From: Clavelina lepadiformis
Taxonomy: Eukaryota > Chordata > Ascidiacea > Aplousobranchia > Clavelinidae
Direction: 5' to 3'
NCBI RefSeq assembly: GCF_947623445.1
Contig: NC_135241.1
Span: 8,186,501 to 8,250,500 of the forward strand
DNA: 64,000 bases
In this document: piece by piece, positions 47,696 to 60,100 of the stretch
Numbering within the stretch: the first letter of the stretch is position 1
Layout: each line of letters begins with the position of its first letter
Translations under genes and position numbers: made by a program
The notes under the pieces: model-generated
What the model was told of the DNA's origin: nothing
What the model saw: only the letters and a program-made list of their open reading frames with translations
Database searches by the model: none

Positions 47696-50600
47696 TACGG
47701 TATTTGACCAAAAAATATCTAAGTCGTTGAATTACGGCAAACTCAATGAAACCAATAATTTAAAAAGGAATGTAAATCTTTTCTTGATAAATCTAGGCGA
47801 GATTTGGAAAATAGCTTTGTTTTGGTTTGGTGTTGGTAAGCACTATAACCAGTAAGCACCAACCTCTTTATATTATATGTGGTTACTTTGACCAGCTTTG
47901 ACCAACACTGAAAAAAACAGTAACGAACAATGCTTGAAATCAATCTATGTATTTGATATAACTTGAAAAACAGTATTCATTTTTGTTTTTGTAGTCATTT
48001 TTATAAGAAGTTAGGTCTATATTATATAGCGTACAGCGGTACGGATTTTCGGTATTGTACAGTACAAGGTTAGGTATTTAGCGCCATTTTGATTTTTATG
48101 ATGTGTCATATAAAACCACCACACTAAATTTAATGTTACGCATGAAAGATCTCGCGGGAACAATAAAACCTATCGATTCATCAATGATGGATCAAAGAAA
48201 ATGAGTGACTATTTCACGATATTTAGGTCATACAGTTCGTTGTTAGGATAGGCGGTCAGGAGAATGGGCATAAAAAGTTGATTTTAGTTGTTTTAGGTTT
48301 AATTCAAGTTAACATGTTATAAATATTTAAACTTAATTTCAGTTTCAAGAAACTTGTAAAAAATAATTTCGAACATACGTACGATTTTTTCAGGTCAAAT
48401 AGTTGCAGCCTTAAAGAAATCATGTTTTCGAGGTTAGCAGTTTAGTACCAGATATTCAGGTATTAGTTGTTGCGTAGCGTGCGATCATAAGGGTGGCGCT
48501 TTTCGACGATATCTCAGGTGTGCAGGATGGCCAAAGGCAGGGCAACTGGGTGCAGCAAGGTGAAATCTTGGACTCTGGGTGCACTATTGGTGCTTTACAT
48601 AGTCGACGGGCCCGAATTCTGCCGGTAAAAAATATATCAATCTCTAAAAACGCCAACTTGCGCTGACGACCGAGTACAGCAAGTATAGCCTTCAAAAATC
48701 TCGGTTTGCAGTTGGCATGCTTTGATGATGATGATGTTGGGACTGCAGAGTATTGCAGTGCTCGCTGAGATCTCGAAGATGCGGAAACAAAATTCCTGTG
48801 TGCATGCACTGCGACTCGTGTCTCCGAAAAGCGTGTCTAGCGTTTGTGGTAGGCAAAGTACAGCCTTTTACAATAGAAACCAGAGAGAAAATTAGTGTCT
48901 CCTTTTTTTAGAGAGATCACTTTTCTTTTGGTGTGTAAATACTGTTTTGGTTAAAAATGCTGGGTGTGGTCTTGCCATACTCTCTAGTTTGGGTCAAGAC
49001 TTCCAAATACACTTGAGATGTTAGTGAAGACACCTATAATCTGTAGTGCAGCAAAAGGCTAAAATTACACTTTAAATGAGTATTGTGGTGTATATGTAGG
49101 TCACTCGATTAGTTTGTTTGTCTCATCAGTTTAACTGCTGAACGGAAGATTGGCTGAACAAGTGGCTGTGTAACATTGAACTCAATGTGGACTTACAATC
49201 GCGAAATTCATTTTGCATCTCCTGCATATCGCAGTAAGGACCTTTATTTTTGTATTTATATATATTATTTCTTGCTTAACTTTATTATGTTTTGAATTGG
49301 AGAATGAATGTTTCACCAGAAAATGGTTCCTACTACTTGACATAATTTAAAAACTACACTTAGACTGTTTTTCGACTATGCAACTCTAGAAGACAAGCAA
49401 TCAATTGTAAATGCGAGTTCTGTTTTGGCACTTTAGTGAGCAAAAATTGTCTCCCAAAGTTCACTTTCAGAATTTGAGTTTACACGAAAGAATCGCTTAA
49501 GGTGCAGCAAGTAGATTTCTTTAGAGATCTTCGTCTTTTTATTTACGTTCGTAATCGAAGATTGTGTTAATTTTAAGTGGACTTTTATGGTTACTGAAGT
49601 AAGCTTTTACGCGACTTGTTAACACAGGTTTTGAAAATTAAAAGTTTGGCAAAATATAAGTAAAATTGGCGATTCACGTGTCGGCAGCCGACTTTGTTTT
49701 TGGACTAATTTGCAGTACAGAAATTCACTACGCCCAAGAGCCATGTTCGAATACTTTCTGAAAAGTGATTTGGCAAACAATTCATTACACGGACTGTCAA
49801 ACACCACCCAAATGCCATGATTTAGTGCAGCGGTCGCCAATGGTCTAACTTTCATGGACCACTATTTTCATCATTTTATTCTTGTAGCACGTTATCCATT
49901 TTGTTGGACATCTTTATATGTGATTATCCGATATATTGATGTCTTTAAGTGGTCTGCTCTGGAAAATAAGTTTTACTGTGAACAAACAGCTGGGTACTCT
50001 ACAGAACTACGCTTTAACAAAGCCATACAAACTTCACTACCAGATATGTTCCGTACATACCTGCGTATAAGCCTTACAAAACAGAATTATCAGGCCCAAA
50101 AACAGTCGAGGGCTTGTAGTTAAATGCCTGATGTTAAGTCTGATCAAAACATTTTATGTTTCATTGGTCGAAATACTGTCCATGCAATAAACAATGCACA
50201 TTTCAGTACAGTTAAAACAGCAAAATCAAAGTAATTCACACGTGAATTAATTGTTAAAGTCTGTTGGACGTGTTGTTAAAAACATTAATTGTTGATGTAA
50301 TTAAAATGTCTTTTTGGCTGACATTCGACCTCCTATTAACGTTCAGATACGGTACATTTTGAATACTGTTGAAAGTTTTTGCAACTACATCATTTGACTA
50401 ACATTCTTAACAAAAAAATTAGGATAAAATGTTATGGTTTACCTATGAGGATTAAAAATGTCTCGCTTGGTCATTTTTTCAACCTTGTTTTAAAATGACT
50501 GCTTTAAAGTAAGCAATACCTTGGAAGAATGCAACGCAGGGCAATGGTCACAAACTGGGCGATTTGGGGGATGCTGAGAGTGAATCGGAGCAGTTACAAG

Positions 50601-51870
50601 AACGGGATGACGAAGCGACTTTTAGTCATTTTTGCTTGTAAAATAAAATACGAAGCAGAAAGATGATGACTGTAGGAGCTCTGTGACAGATAGTGTGGTA
50701 ATTTTTTTGGCAGCGTCACTCCACAGAGAGATTAATTATTGAACAGTGAATGTTCAGTCAGAGTGGAGTTTATGACGTAACAAAAGCTTTGTAAATGTTG
50801 GAGTTATTTGCTTACTGATGTAGTTAAAAGAAAAGCGATTATACAGTTCGAAAGGGGAATGTTTTGCTATGTCAGAAATGTTTTATTTGTCTAAATTGAC
50901 CCATTGTATATCGAGTAATTGTAACAATTTTAGGTTGATTTTAGTGCTGGTTTTGCATGCTTGCACATGTTTTTTCTCCTGATCTGGAATAGATAATAAA
51001 TTTGTTTTTCTTTTTTATTGAATGAGATTTGATAGTCAGTAAGTTGTCCAGGGGAAAATTTTGGGAAACACTGGCATAAAGCGTCTCTTTTGCTTGTGTT
51101 ACTACTAAGCAATAAGCATTTCATTTTTGTTTCGCTAAAGACTAAAGCAAAAAGACAAACCCAATGCAATGCATATTAGTAACAGTAATGGAAGACCTAT
51201 TCCCTTGTAGCATGTTCGATTAAACATGCAGAAGGCTATCAGACTTCGTCGACCACACTGTGCAGCATAAAGATTTGCAATGGTGTCAAATTATCACGTC
51301 CTTAAAATTGAAGAGAAACCGACAAAAACGGGTGCGATATGGCACACGATGATAATGATGACTTAATGCTGGACTTATTTTGTCTGTGCTATGAAGTTGA
51401 AAGTGAACTAAGTTATTGTGTCATAAAACACAATGTAATGAACAGGACACCCCCTTAAAAATTTTGTAGATCCGCCCCTGCACATGGCCTTTCATAAATC
51501 TATGATTATTTACATGATCGTGTACCATGTCACGACTTAGTTTTTGATGGTGAAAACATTCAAAATTCTGACAGACCTGGAAATAATACTATTTGAATTC
51601 TTTTTTTTTCGCTGGAGAGCATGCCAAAGTGTAAGAGAAGTTTAGGAAATACCAACAATGTATCGACTTTTCCGAACATTTCTGTCTAAATCTTGTAATG
51701 TTACAGAAACGTTCATTATTTGTAATTTTCACATTAGAAACAGAGTTTACTAGTTTATTAACAAATAAACATATATTATTTTTTAAATCGGTATTTTGAA
51801 GGGTACTCTTAAACTTGTCTGTACATACGACATAGGTATCCACTCATCTCATCGTTCAAGTCATGGTTAA
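47696..51870. other. Repeat-rich spacer without recognised gene
   Basis: Three patches stand out. First, 48456-48850 is clearly GC-richer and carries a 117-codon minus frame and, on plus, a frame of about 60 codons; neither matches a family I know, so it may be an old retroelement or gene fragment. Second, near 49832 CAGCGGTCGCCAATGGT looks like a hAT left end, with no partner found. Third, near 51478 the minus strand reads GCAGGGGCGGATCTACAAAA, another typical transposon end. The remainder is AT-rich with short chance frames. Confidence 0.45.
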
Positions 51871-52024
51871 CGAGCTAGCCTTTGTGCAAGTTTCGATGGA
51901 TATATTATTATATGTTTTTTTTGATTTTTTGCCCCCCAAAGGGCATTACAACGATAGTGCCACTGGACATTGAACACAGACTGCAGTATTGCCTAGCACT
52001 TTACCCACTCGGCTGCTGAGTCGA
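51871..52024 (-). repeat. tRNA-derived SINE, copy B
   Basis: Second copy of the family at 5681-5870. On the minus strand it begins with a tRNA-like head. The A box GCCGAGTGGGTAAAGTGC (52013 down to 51996) is close to that of tRNA-Ser/Leu. The B-box-like TGTTCAATGTCC lies at 51976 down to 51965, a spacing normal for pol III. The body then runs through AAAGGGC and a T-rich stretch (A-rich on the transcribed strand) to ACTTGCACAAAG. It lies about 320 bases upstream of the DTL start. Confidence 0.7.
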
Positions 52025-52345
52025 CTAAAAAGATAGAGGAATTTGTGATAACATAATAGGAGGCGATATCAGTTTCACACTCCACTGATAGCGCCATATA
52101 TTATGCTGGCATAAAAATGTTATGCCAAAGCAGTAGTTGCTGGGCTTATAAGCCTACTCACGCCCCGCAACTAGCTGGTAATGAGATTGATGTTAGTTTG
52201 TCAGTGCAAAGGGAAACTGCGTTTATTCAAGGTTTTAAGGCTGGAAAGTTCACTCTTAAACTGATTATTTCAATCTCAAGTTTACAAGCATACACTGTAT
52301 AGCTCTCCTGTAAAAAAACACTGTGTTTCAGAAACATGGCACTTA

Positions 52346-55300
52346 ATGGAAGCTGCAGTACAGGAGAGTTTGCTGGAAAACTTTTGCAACAACAATGAAG
52401 ACAAAAGGGCGATAACAGATGCGCATGCTGTGAGTTTGTTGCAACAATATTATTTACAACTTATTATAATTAAGGTGTAATATAAACTACAGTAAACTCA
52501 GCTTATTTTGACCACCTGGGTCCAGACCATTTTGGACATAATATCCTTTACTGCAATTTTGTTGTAATAATATGTATGCCAGCACATGACCCCAAGTTTG
52601 AGCTGCTAAATGTATTGATTATAGTTTTGACAGTTAAATTCATGAAATGTATATTATAATTGTTGTAACATACTTTCCAATTTTTAATTAAAATGTTTGC
52701 ATTGCACATTGTAATAAAAAAAGAATTCTGTTGGTCGAACATCACACACCTATTTTTAAGAAATATTTTTTAATAATTTGTAATTTCAGTATTGCATTAA
52801 TGCAAAATTTATTTTAGGTTGACATCCCACCCTACGCTTGTGAATTTAGCACCAGTAAGTACCGGTATTCAATTTTACAATTTCAGAGAGTATTTCACAT
52901 CATACAATATACCAAATGCAAAAATTAAGTTTAAACTTCTACTAATTCTAAACATGACAAAAACTGTTTTATCAAAATATATCTTAGCTAAAGTTTGTAA
53001 ATTTGACATGGTTAAAAACACAAAAAATAAATGTATAATCATTATTCTTAGGCAAACGGAACTTGTGTTTAATTGCTGATGAAGAAGGCTACATCTCATT
53101 TATGGACATATCTGACACTCCAGATAATTTCGAAGGAAAGTCCCTGAAAATCATTAACAGTTGGCAAACACATAATAATGCTGTGTTTGATATTGCTTGT
53201 GCTCATAACAGCAGTAAATTTGCCACAGCATCTGGTGACACCACTGCAATACTGTGGGATATGGAATGTCCACGTCAACAGTTAAATGTATTTCATGGTC
53301 ACAGTTGCAGTTTGAAATCAATATGCATAAATCCACATAATACCAGTAAGTATATAGCTAGGCAAAGTATACTGAATATCTTGCCTGACCACCTTTAAGA
53401 TCAGTTCAAACAGTATATATACAATACATATAAATTAAAACAGATATTCTTGCTACTGGATCCAGAGATGGCAATGTATTGATATGGGATTGTCGGTGCA
53501 GCAAATCTGGCGCAACCCAAGCTGTGATTAGAATACAAAGTGCTCATGCTATCAATGATGCTTTAACTCCCCAGAGAAAACGAAGAAGAAAAATTGCTAC
53601 CAAATTGATTTCCCAACTTGTAAAAGTACATAATTGTTAAGTACCATAGTATGCATTTATCCATGCAAATATTCATTTCTGCTTTTTTGGCAGGATTCGA
53701 GGCAGACTGTTACATCTGTGATATTTCAAGACAGCAACACTCTTATTTCATCAGGTGCAATGGATGGAGCCTTAAAGCTTTGGGACTTAAGAAAACCTTA
53801 TTTAGTGAAACCGTCAGGATCAGGTGCATTTTCGCATAACTTTTACGCTACATTTTTTTTAGAACAGTATGTTCAACATTCTTGATGTACCGTAGGTGTC
53901 ATTGGAGGCTCTAATAAAGAATCGTTACCAAAAGAATGCATAAAATATTCTGGCACCAGCAATCGGAGGAGAGGATATACTTCCTTGAAGCTCGATTCCA
54001 CACGCTCTAAACTATTTGCATCTTGCACAGACAACACTGTGTATGAATATCACTTGGGAAATGCTGTCACGTTAGACACCAGACAACCTATTCACAAGTA
54101 ATTGTTAGGTTAACATCAATAGGTGCCCAGCCTTTTCTGTCCCAAGATCTACCAGTTTAGTGTCGATATCGCAATTCCATACACATCGTCCCGGTGTTTT
54201 TTGATATATCTAATTTGCTAACCTCAACTGTCTTCGAATCGCCTCAACATAAAATACATTGCTCGGTAAATTTCATTGTGACGTCACACTTAACTCTGAT
54301 ATAAAGCTTGAATGAATGAAAATGCACCCAAAGCACATAAAGAAAAGTTAAGCAAGAAAACACGAAATTCCCTACTTTGCATAAAATTCCTATCCGAAGT
54401 TTATTTTGTGCCTTGTTGAGAGTAGACATCACATCACAAACCCACTCTTTCTCAAGCACATACATATCCAGAAAACCTTTTCTTATAGAGTTGTCTTTTT
54501 GGGTTTAATCGTACATTTCTTGAATTGGCCGACTAAGACTAACCAGGGCTTTGGAGCCGGAGCCGGAGCCCCGGAGCCGTGCATTTTCAAAGGAGCTGGA
54601 GCTGGAGCCGGAGCTCTTTGTGAAATTCAAATGGAGCCGGAGCAGGAGCTGGAGCCAGTTGTTTGAAACATAGCTCCGGCTCCGATGTATTTCATAAGAT
54701 GCTATGCTACTAGCCTACTACTATTGGCTGAATTCACATAATTTAAGAGCAACCCTTCACAAAATTAAGAATTACTGGGGATTTGACAGCAGAGCAGTCA
54801 CATGTTCATAGTAGCAACCGATGGTACTGACTACTGACTGACCCATTGAGCTATATACTCCAAATTGAGCCTTCATCCTTAAACCTCAGTTTGTGACGTA
54901 ATGGAGCCGGAGCAGTGGTATCAATGAGCTCCGGAGCTGGAGCTAATTTATGATAAAAGAGAGCTCCGGAGCTGGAGCAATTTAAAATTTACGCCTGCTC
55001 CGAAGCCCTGCGACTAACCTTCTGATTATAGGTACAAACAATCGCATTGACACGTCATAATGACGTAAATACAGAACAAAGTGTACTGCTTAAATATAAA
55101 TTAAAATAGCAACACTGTCAAAGGGACTGCTAGTGGAAGGCTACATAACTGGTAGAATAGTAGAACCGGTACAATCTACGGATGTTTATTTACTATACAG
55201 TATCTCTAAAATGCTGCCTATGACCTTTTCCTTTGGGTGTGATATTTTACAATACATATCATAAGCAAAGCCTTGGTTAATATTTTTCATGCTATGTGCA

Positions 55301-56743
55301 AACACGTTTGACGTCAAGATGTAGTTCAACAATTTTGTAAATTGCTTTGGTGTTGGAAATATCATTTTATAGTTACCACTTGAGCCTTTGAAAGTGTATG
55401 AAAAGTAGACCAATCGATTTTATGGTCCCAGGCGCTTTGTTAATTGGTATAGGCATACTGGTATAGCAACAAAGAACAGTTGTCCACAAAAGCCTGTTAA
55501 AAATTGAACTAAACTAATTATTTTACCTTTACTTCATTACTTGGTAACCGTAATAGTTCCAACTCACAAAACAAAGAGTTGCACAGGTCTAAAAATTTTT
55601 ATTTTTTCTAATGGTTTCACGACCGACTTGGGATCTGTCTGCGGTCCACTAGTAGACCGTAATCAACTGGTTGGGCACTCCTGGTCTAAAGCAAGATAAC
55701 CAATAACTTTGCAACATATATGAAATACAAATAATGTCCATCACACCTTAAAAATTTATTTTCAATTTCAGATACACAGGACACTACAGCTCATCGTTTT
55801 ATGTTCGAATAACTTTGAGTCCTGATGATATCTTTTTACTGAGTGGATGCGATGAAGAGAAGGCATTTATTTGGAAAGTATGAAAGCGAATTTACTTGGA
55901 TTTAGGTCTAAACTTCCTTAAATGGAAATTTGAAATTCATAGACGTTTAAGCAAAATTTTTTTTACAGACTATAGGGCAAAAACAAGAAGAAGTTTTGCC
56001 ATCTCACAGTATGACAAGTAGTGGTATGGAGCAGGTTACTTCCGTAGCTTGGAGCCCACAGGACTGGACAAAAATAATAACTTGCTCAGATGACTGTGTG
56101 GTACGGCTATGGAAACTACCTACATCATTTCCATCAACAAAGCAGAAAGATGGATACTGTGAAAGGCTTGCACAGTCACTTAACAGTGGTAAACAAATAT
56201 GCCATTACCTTTATATAGTTTTGTCCGTGTTTTAGTTTAAGCTGCTGTTATTTTAAATAGCATATTTTTGTAGGTAAACAGAAAGAAGAAAGAAGTGATT
56301 GTAAACACGAACAGGAAATTGGATTGTTGGAAACGAATGCTACAGTAACCACTCCAACACAAAAAATTAAATTCACCTTAAGTGATAGTGGGGGAAAGGT
56401 TGTTCAATCATCATTGAAGAAATGGGTTAAATACAAAGAAAGTGTAAAAACTGTTAATGGAAAGACTAAAGCTGCCAGACAACTAAATGTTGAAGGGGCC
56501 GCCCCATCAATTCCTGTGGTTATAGACAAAGAAAATTTACCGAATAGCACGTTGACAAAGACAATTACTAGTTGTCATCAATCAAGTTTTTCTCCCAAAA
56601 GAAGTGCTATGGAATCTTTACAGAATAATATTCCAAGCTACAACAATAGTGGAAAAAAGCGAAATATGCGCTGTGATGTCATTTCTAACAAATCTCCATC
56701 AAGGATTGAACATTATTTTAGCACCAAACCAAAAAATGTCTAA
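52346..56743 (+). CDS. DTL: DTL/CDT2, substrate receptor of CRL4 ubiquitin ligase, 9 coding exons
   Basis: WD40 receptor of the CUL4-DDB1 ligase. It destroys CDT1, p21 and SET8 when they are bound to chromatin-loaded PCNA, limiting replication licensing. Exons: 52346-52429, 52818-52854, 53052-53345, 53444-53619, 53694-53823, 53896-54097, 55772-55877, 55969-56188, 56274-56743. All phases agree, giving 572 residues; human has 730. The propeller spans roughly residues 30-420, with blocks such as NAVFDIA, GHSCSLKS, VTSVIFQD and SPDDIFLLSG. The two DDB1-binding WDxR motifs are present as IWDCR and LWDLR. The tail is shorter than in vertebrates but ends in SRIEHYF, a PCNA-binding PIP-box-like motif in the position where human CDT2 has one. 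The start ATG follows an acceptor-like TTTCAG and lacks the first 20 or so human residues, so an upstream exon is possible. Intron 6 carries a hAT element. Confidence 0.95.
54544..55010. mobile_element. hAT mini-transposon in DTL intron 6
   Basis: A 467-bp element with ends CAGGGCTTTGGAGCCGG (left) and TGCTCCGAAGCCCTG (right). It is flanked by agactaac (54536-54543) and cgactaac (55011-55018), an 8-bp duplication with one mismatch. Both termini are rich in GGAGCCGGAGCC words, inverted between the halves, which allows extensive folding. On the plus strand this gives a low-complexity Gly/Ala/Glu frame that is not a gene. Confidence 0.9.
55610..55683. mobile_element. hAT-like right terminus in DTL intron 6
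   Basis: Read on the minus strand from 55683: CAGGAGTGCCCAACCAGTTG, then paired GGTCTACTAGTGGACCGC words, typical of another non-autonomous hAT family. No matching left end is evident, so it is probably truncated. Confidence 0.5.
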
Positions 56744-57119
56744 ATGTGTATATAAATAATTTTTGAACAGGACTTTTAGTGCCCATATGTGATGTGCAAC
56801 ACTGTTATAAAGAATGTTTTACTGCCTAATTTTTTCACCTTTGCTGAAAAGATTGTGTATTTCAATTAGGTTCTTTGCGAATAACAATTGTAACTGGCAA
56901 AACATCTGCAACGTGTAGTATTTTATTGATGAAATTTCAAAAGTTTGTGGCAGTAGGTAAACAAATATAATGTGTGGTCAAATGGTTTAATTAGCGCCGC
57001 GGTAATGCAGTACTATTGGATTCCGTGTTTTTGGTCAGCAGGTGGGTGTATGGAATAGTTATGTTCCAGACATCCAGTGTAATTATTCAGAGCACTGAGT
57101 TCAGGTCTTGATAAAAAGT

Positions 57120-60100
57120 TCATGATTCACTCTGTTGAAGACATTCTGATGCCATTTTTAAAACACCTTCGTAATTTTCATTTCCGCCAATGAAGCCGTT
57201 TGAATGAACGAAAACGCAGTTGGGTATTCCACTGATTTCACTAAGATTTTTATCACGAAGTCCTCTCCACTTGCTCAATAAAGATAACCTTCACAGAAAA
57301 AATGAGATTTTTGCACAAAATTTTATTTTCAAGAAGTTCAACTTGGAGTACAATACAAGCTTACCTGTTTTCAAAAGTGTTACGACCTGTTGGAACACAT
57401 TGAATACGCCACTGTGAAGTTTTGTCAGCATATAAAACGTATTTGATTTCTCCTTGTCCGCAGAAACCAGTTTCTTCCAATCTGAAAAGGTGTTCCTTCC
57501 ATGGACAGAACCTTTCCAGTTTAATGACTTTGCCACTTTCATGTACCTACATATCAGCGTTATACCTGAACACTGTTCCATTGCTTTGAATTTATAATAA
57601 ACTCACTTCAAAACGCTTTTCCAATGCCTCTAAAACAATTGATCGGGCTGGCAACCAATGATGCACAAGACCAGTAACTCGCTCAACAAATTCTTTGCCA
57701 ACCATACGCATGGCCTCCTGAAAACACTCCTGTAATAATAATGGCAAGTGTTAACGTTTTAAGTGGTGAATGAATAAACACTCAAACTTCCAGGTGTTAC
57801 ATATTCATCATTATTTTCATCATTCCAGGATGGATTAAGATAGGACACTCTGGAGCTTAAGGTCGTTGTGATGTTGTACTTTGCTTTGCCATCATACTGG
57901 CTGATTCCATTGTCAATTGCATCAATTTCCTCCACAAAGTTCTCATACACCTAAAAGTTAGGAATTGGCTTTAACAAGAATAAAAGGCACCAGGACATCC
58001 AGCATCAAAAATTAACAATAATTACAAATCTTACATAACCGAGCTGCTGTTACAAACATTTGGTACAAATTATGTTATTTTGCAATCTACTTTTTTGGTA
58101 TATTTTATGGACACAACATTGATAACTAGCTTTTTTATCTAACGACATTTACTATGTAAACGCAAATAAAATCTGCGCTCGGCTCTTCGACACTAGACAG
58201 CAGAAAACAATGATTTTAATGTGATGTACTTAACCATCCTTGGATAGGCTAACTATTGCCATGAGCCCACGACCATAAATCGAGTATGAAAAGTATGCAG
58301 TGACACTGTTAAAATGATACCGCGTCTTGTGTAAAAGTAGATCACACATTACGTTGAAAAAGTTGATACGCAGTTAAGTTAGGGAGATGTTTGTCATAAA
58401 ATAAGTCCGATTAATAACGAGTATAGAAAATAACAGTTAATTACGTTTCAACTTGCCTTTTATAAAAAACAAGACTAAATGGAAAAATTCTAGTAACTGC
58501 CGTCGAAAAGGAATGCAAATTTTGTGAAATTCAAGCTCAATATTTAACAATTACTAGTGATATAAAACTGTTTTGCCCATAAACAATGTGCCCGGGAGTA
58601 GGAAAAATACTCAGTGGTGTATGGGATGGAGATCGCCGTACCCCCCTTGTTTTGACGGGAATTACATTCCCTTACTTTTTCTTGCTTTGTGTCATTTCAT
58701 CCCATTTTTGCATTTGTATATATACACTTTCGTACAATACTACACCTGCTTGACAGCGAACCTTCATTTTTTTCAGGAATGCACCACTGAAAATACTTAC
58801 GGTCATGTAACATGTAAATTTTGTAATTTAATTCCCAGTTACATGTAACATTACTGAGTTGCAAAACTATTGAACTCATTAGAACCCTAACCAAATAACT
58901 ACCTGGCAGAACTTTAACCTGTTAACCTTAAAACAGGGACTAGTGGCACCATTTCACTTGCAAGTTGTAGCGACAATCTAGTAAGTACGTAATACGTTAG
59001 ACACCTGTCATTTTACTGATTTAACTATAACACATAAAATATGATACATATAGGTGAGCTTGAGAAAACACACCTTGTCATAAACAGTGCACAATGTTTT
59101 TTCATCTGGACAATTTTGACCTAATATTGCTCGCAAGACTTCCTCGCCAAAATGACAATAAACAAGTCCAGCACTACTAAGTTTCGTAGTCCACTTTTTA
59201 TCAGGATGAAGAGAATGGAAGCTTTCATTGAATGACCTAATGTAATACAAAAGGTTGGCTCTATGGTTAAAAGTTTGGCACAGGTCAAACACATGATTCG
59301 ATTCACATGCAACACAATCATTTAACTTAATTAAAATCGTAAGATTACTTATTTTCCAATTAGCATGTATTCAATTACCATTAAAACAAAGTATAAGTAC
59401 ATCTCCATGTTTATCCAAACATCATTTATGAGTTTATCCAAATGGTATAAGAATATTTATCCTCTAACTGACGAAACTTTTGCATTACTGAAACTGGGTG
59501 TGATTCCTCATTAAGCAACGCCAGCTTGTCTATATATTTTCTGATGGATGCATTTATATTTGGAATATCGAGATTTAACCAAATCTGGTGCTATTCTTAA
59601 GCTACCCATAAAGCAAAACCTGGCTACTAGCAATAAAAAAGACTCTTTATACCTTTGATGATGGTCAAATCGATTTTTTTGCACATCAAAAACTCCACCA
59701 ACATCTACCACAATATCACATAAATCCAGCTTTGCTTGGTCACGAGTTCGAACAATTTTAGCATCCTGAATTATATCAAAAGAAAGTTATAGTTTCCCAT
59801 TAAAATTTATAGTTTTGTGTATATTGCCTTTTTGAAATGTGTGTAAAGTATACACACTGCCAATATAGTTTCTAATTTTACTTAATAAGTACACAATGAA
59901 TACATTCCATTCGCACTAAAATCTAAGCAATCTGGGTTTATTTCACCTTGTACTTGGGCAAATTTTTTAACATAAAACAAGCAAGAACTTCATCACAATG
60001 AAATGCTCCATTATGGGTACCAATTTGCAATGGAGTTCCATTAGCTCCATCGATAACACCCATTTTTGCACACCTTCGTTTGTTCTCAGGCTCACCTTCA

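Noticed and set aside
49619..49855. 78-codon minus frame near the 49832 hAT-like end
   Set aside because: It starts inside the transposon terminus and has no family match.
54406..54666. Gly/Ala/Glu-rich plus frame in DTL intron 6
   Set aside because: Low-complexity product of the GGAGCC repeats at the end of a hAT element.
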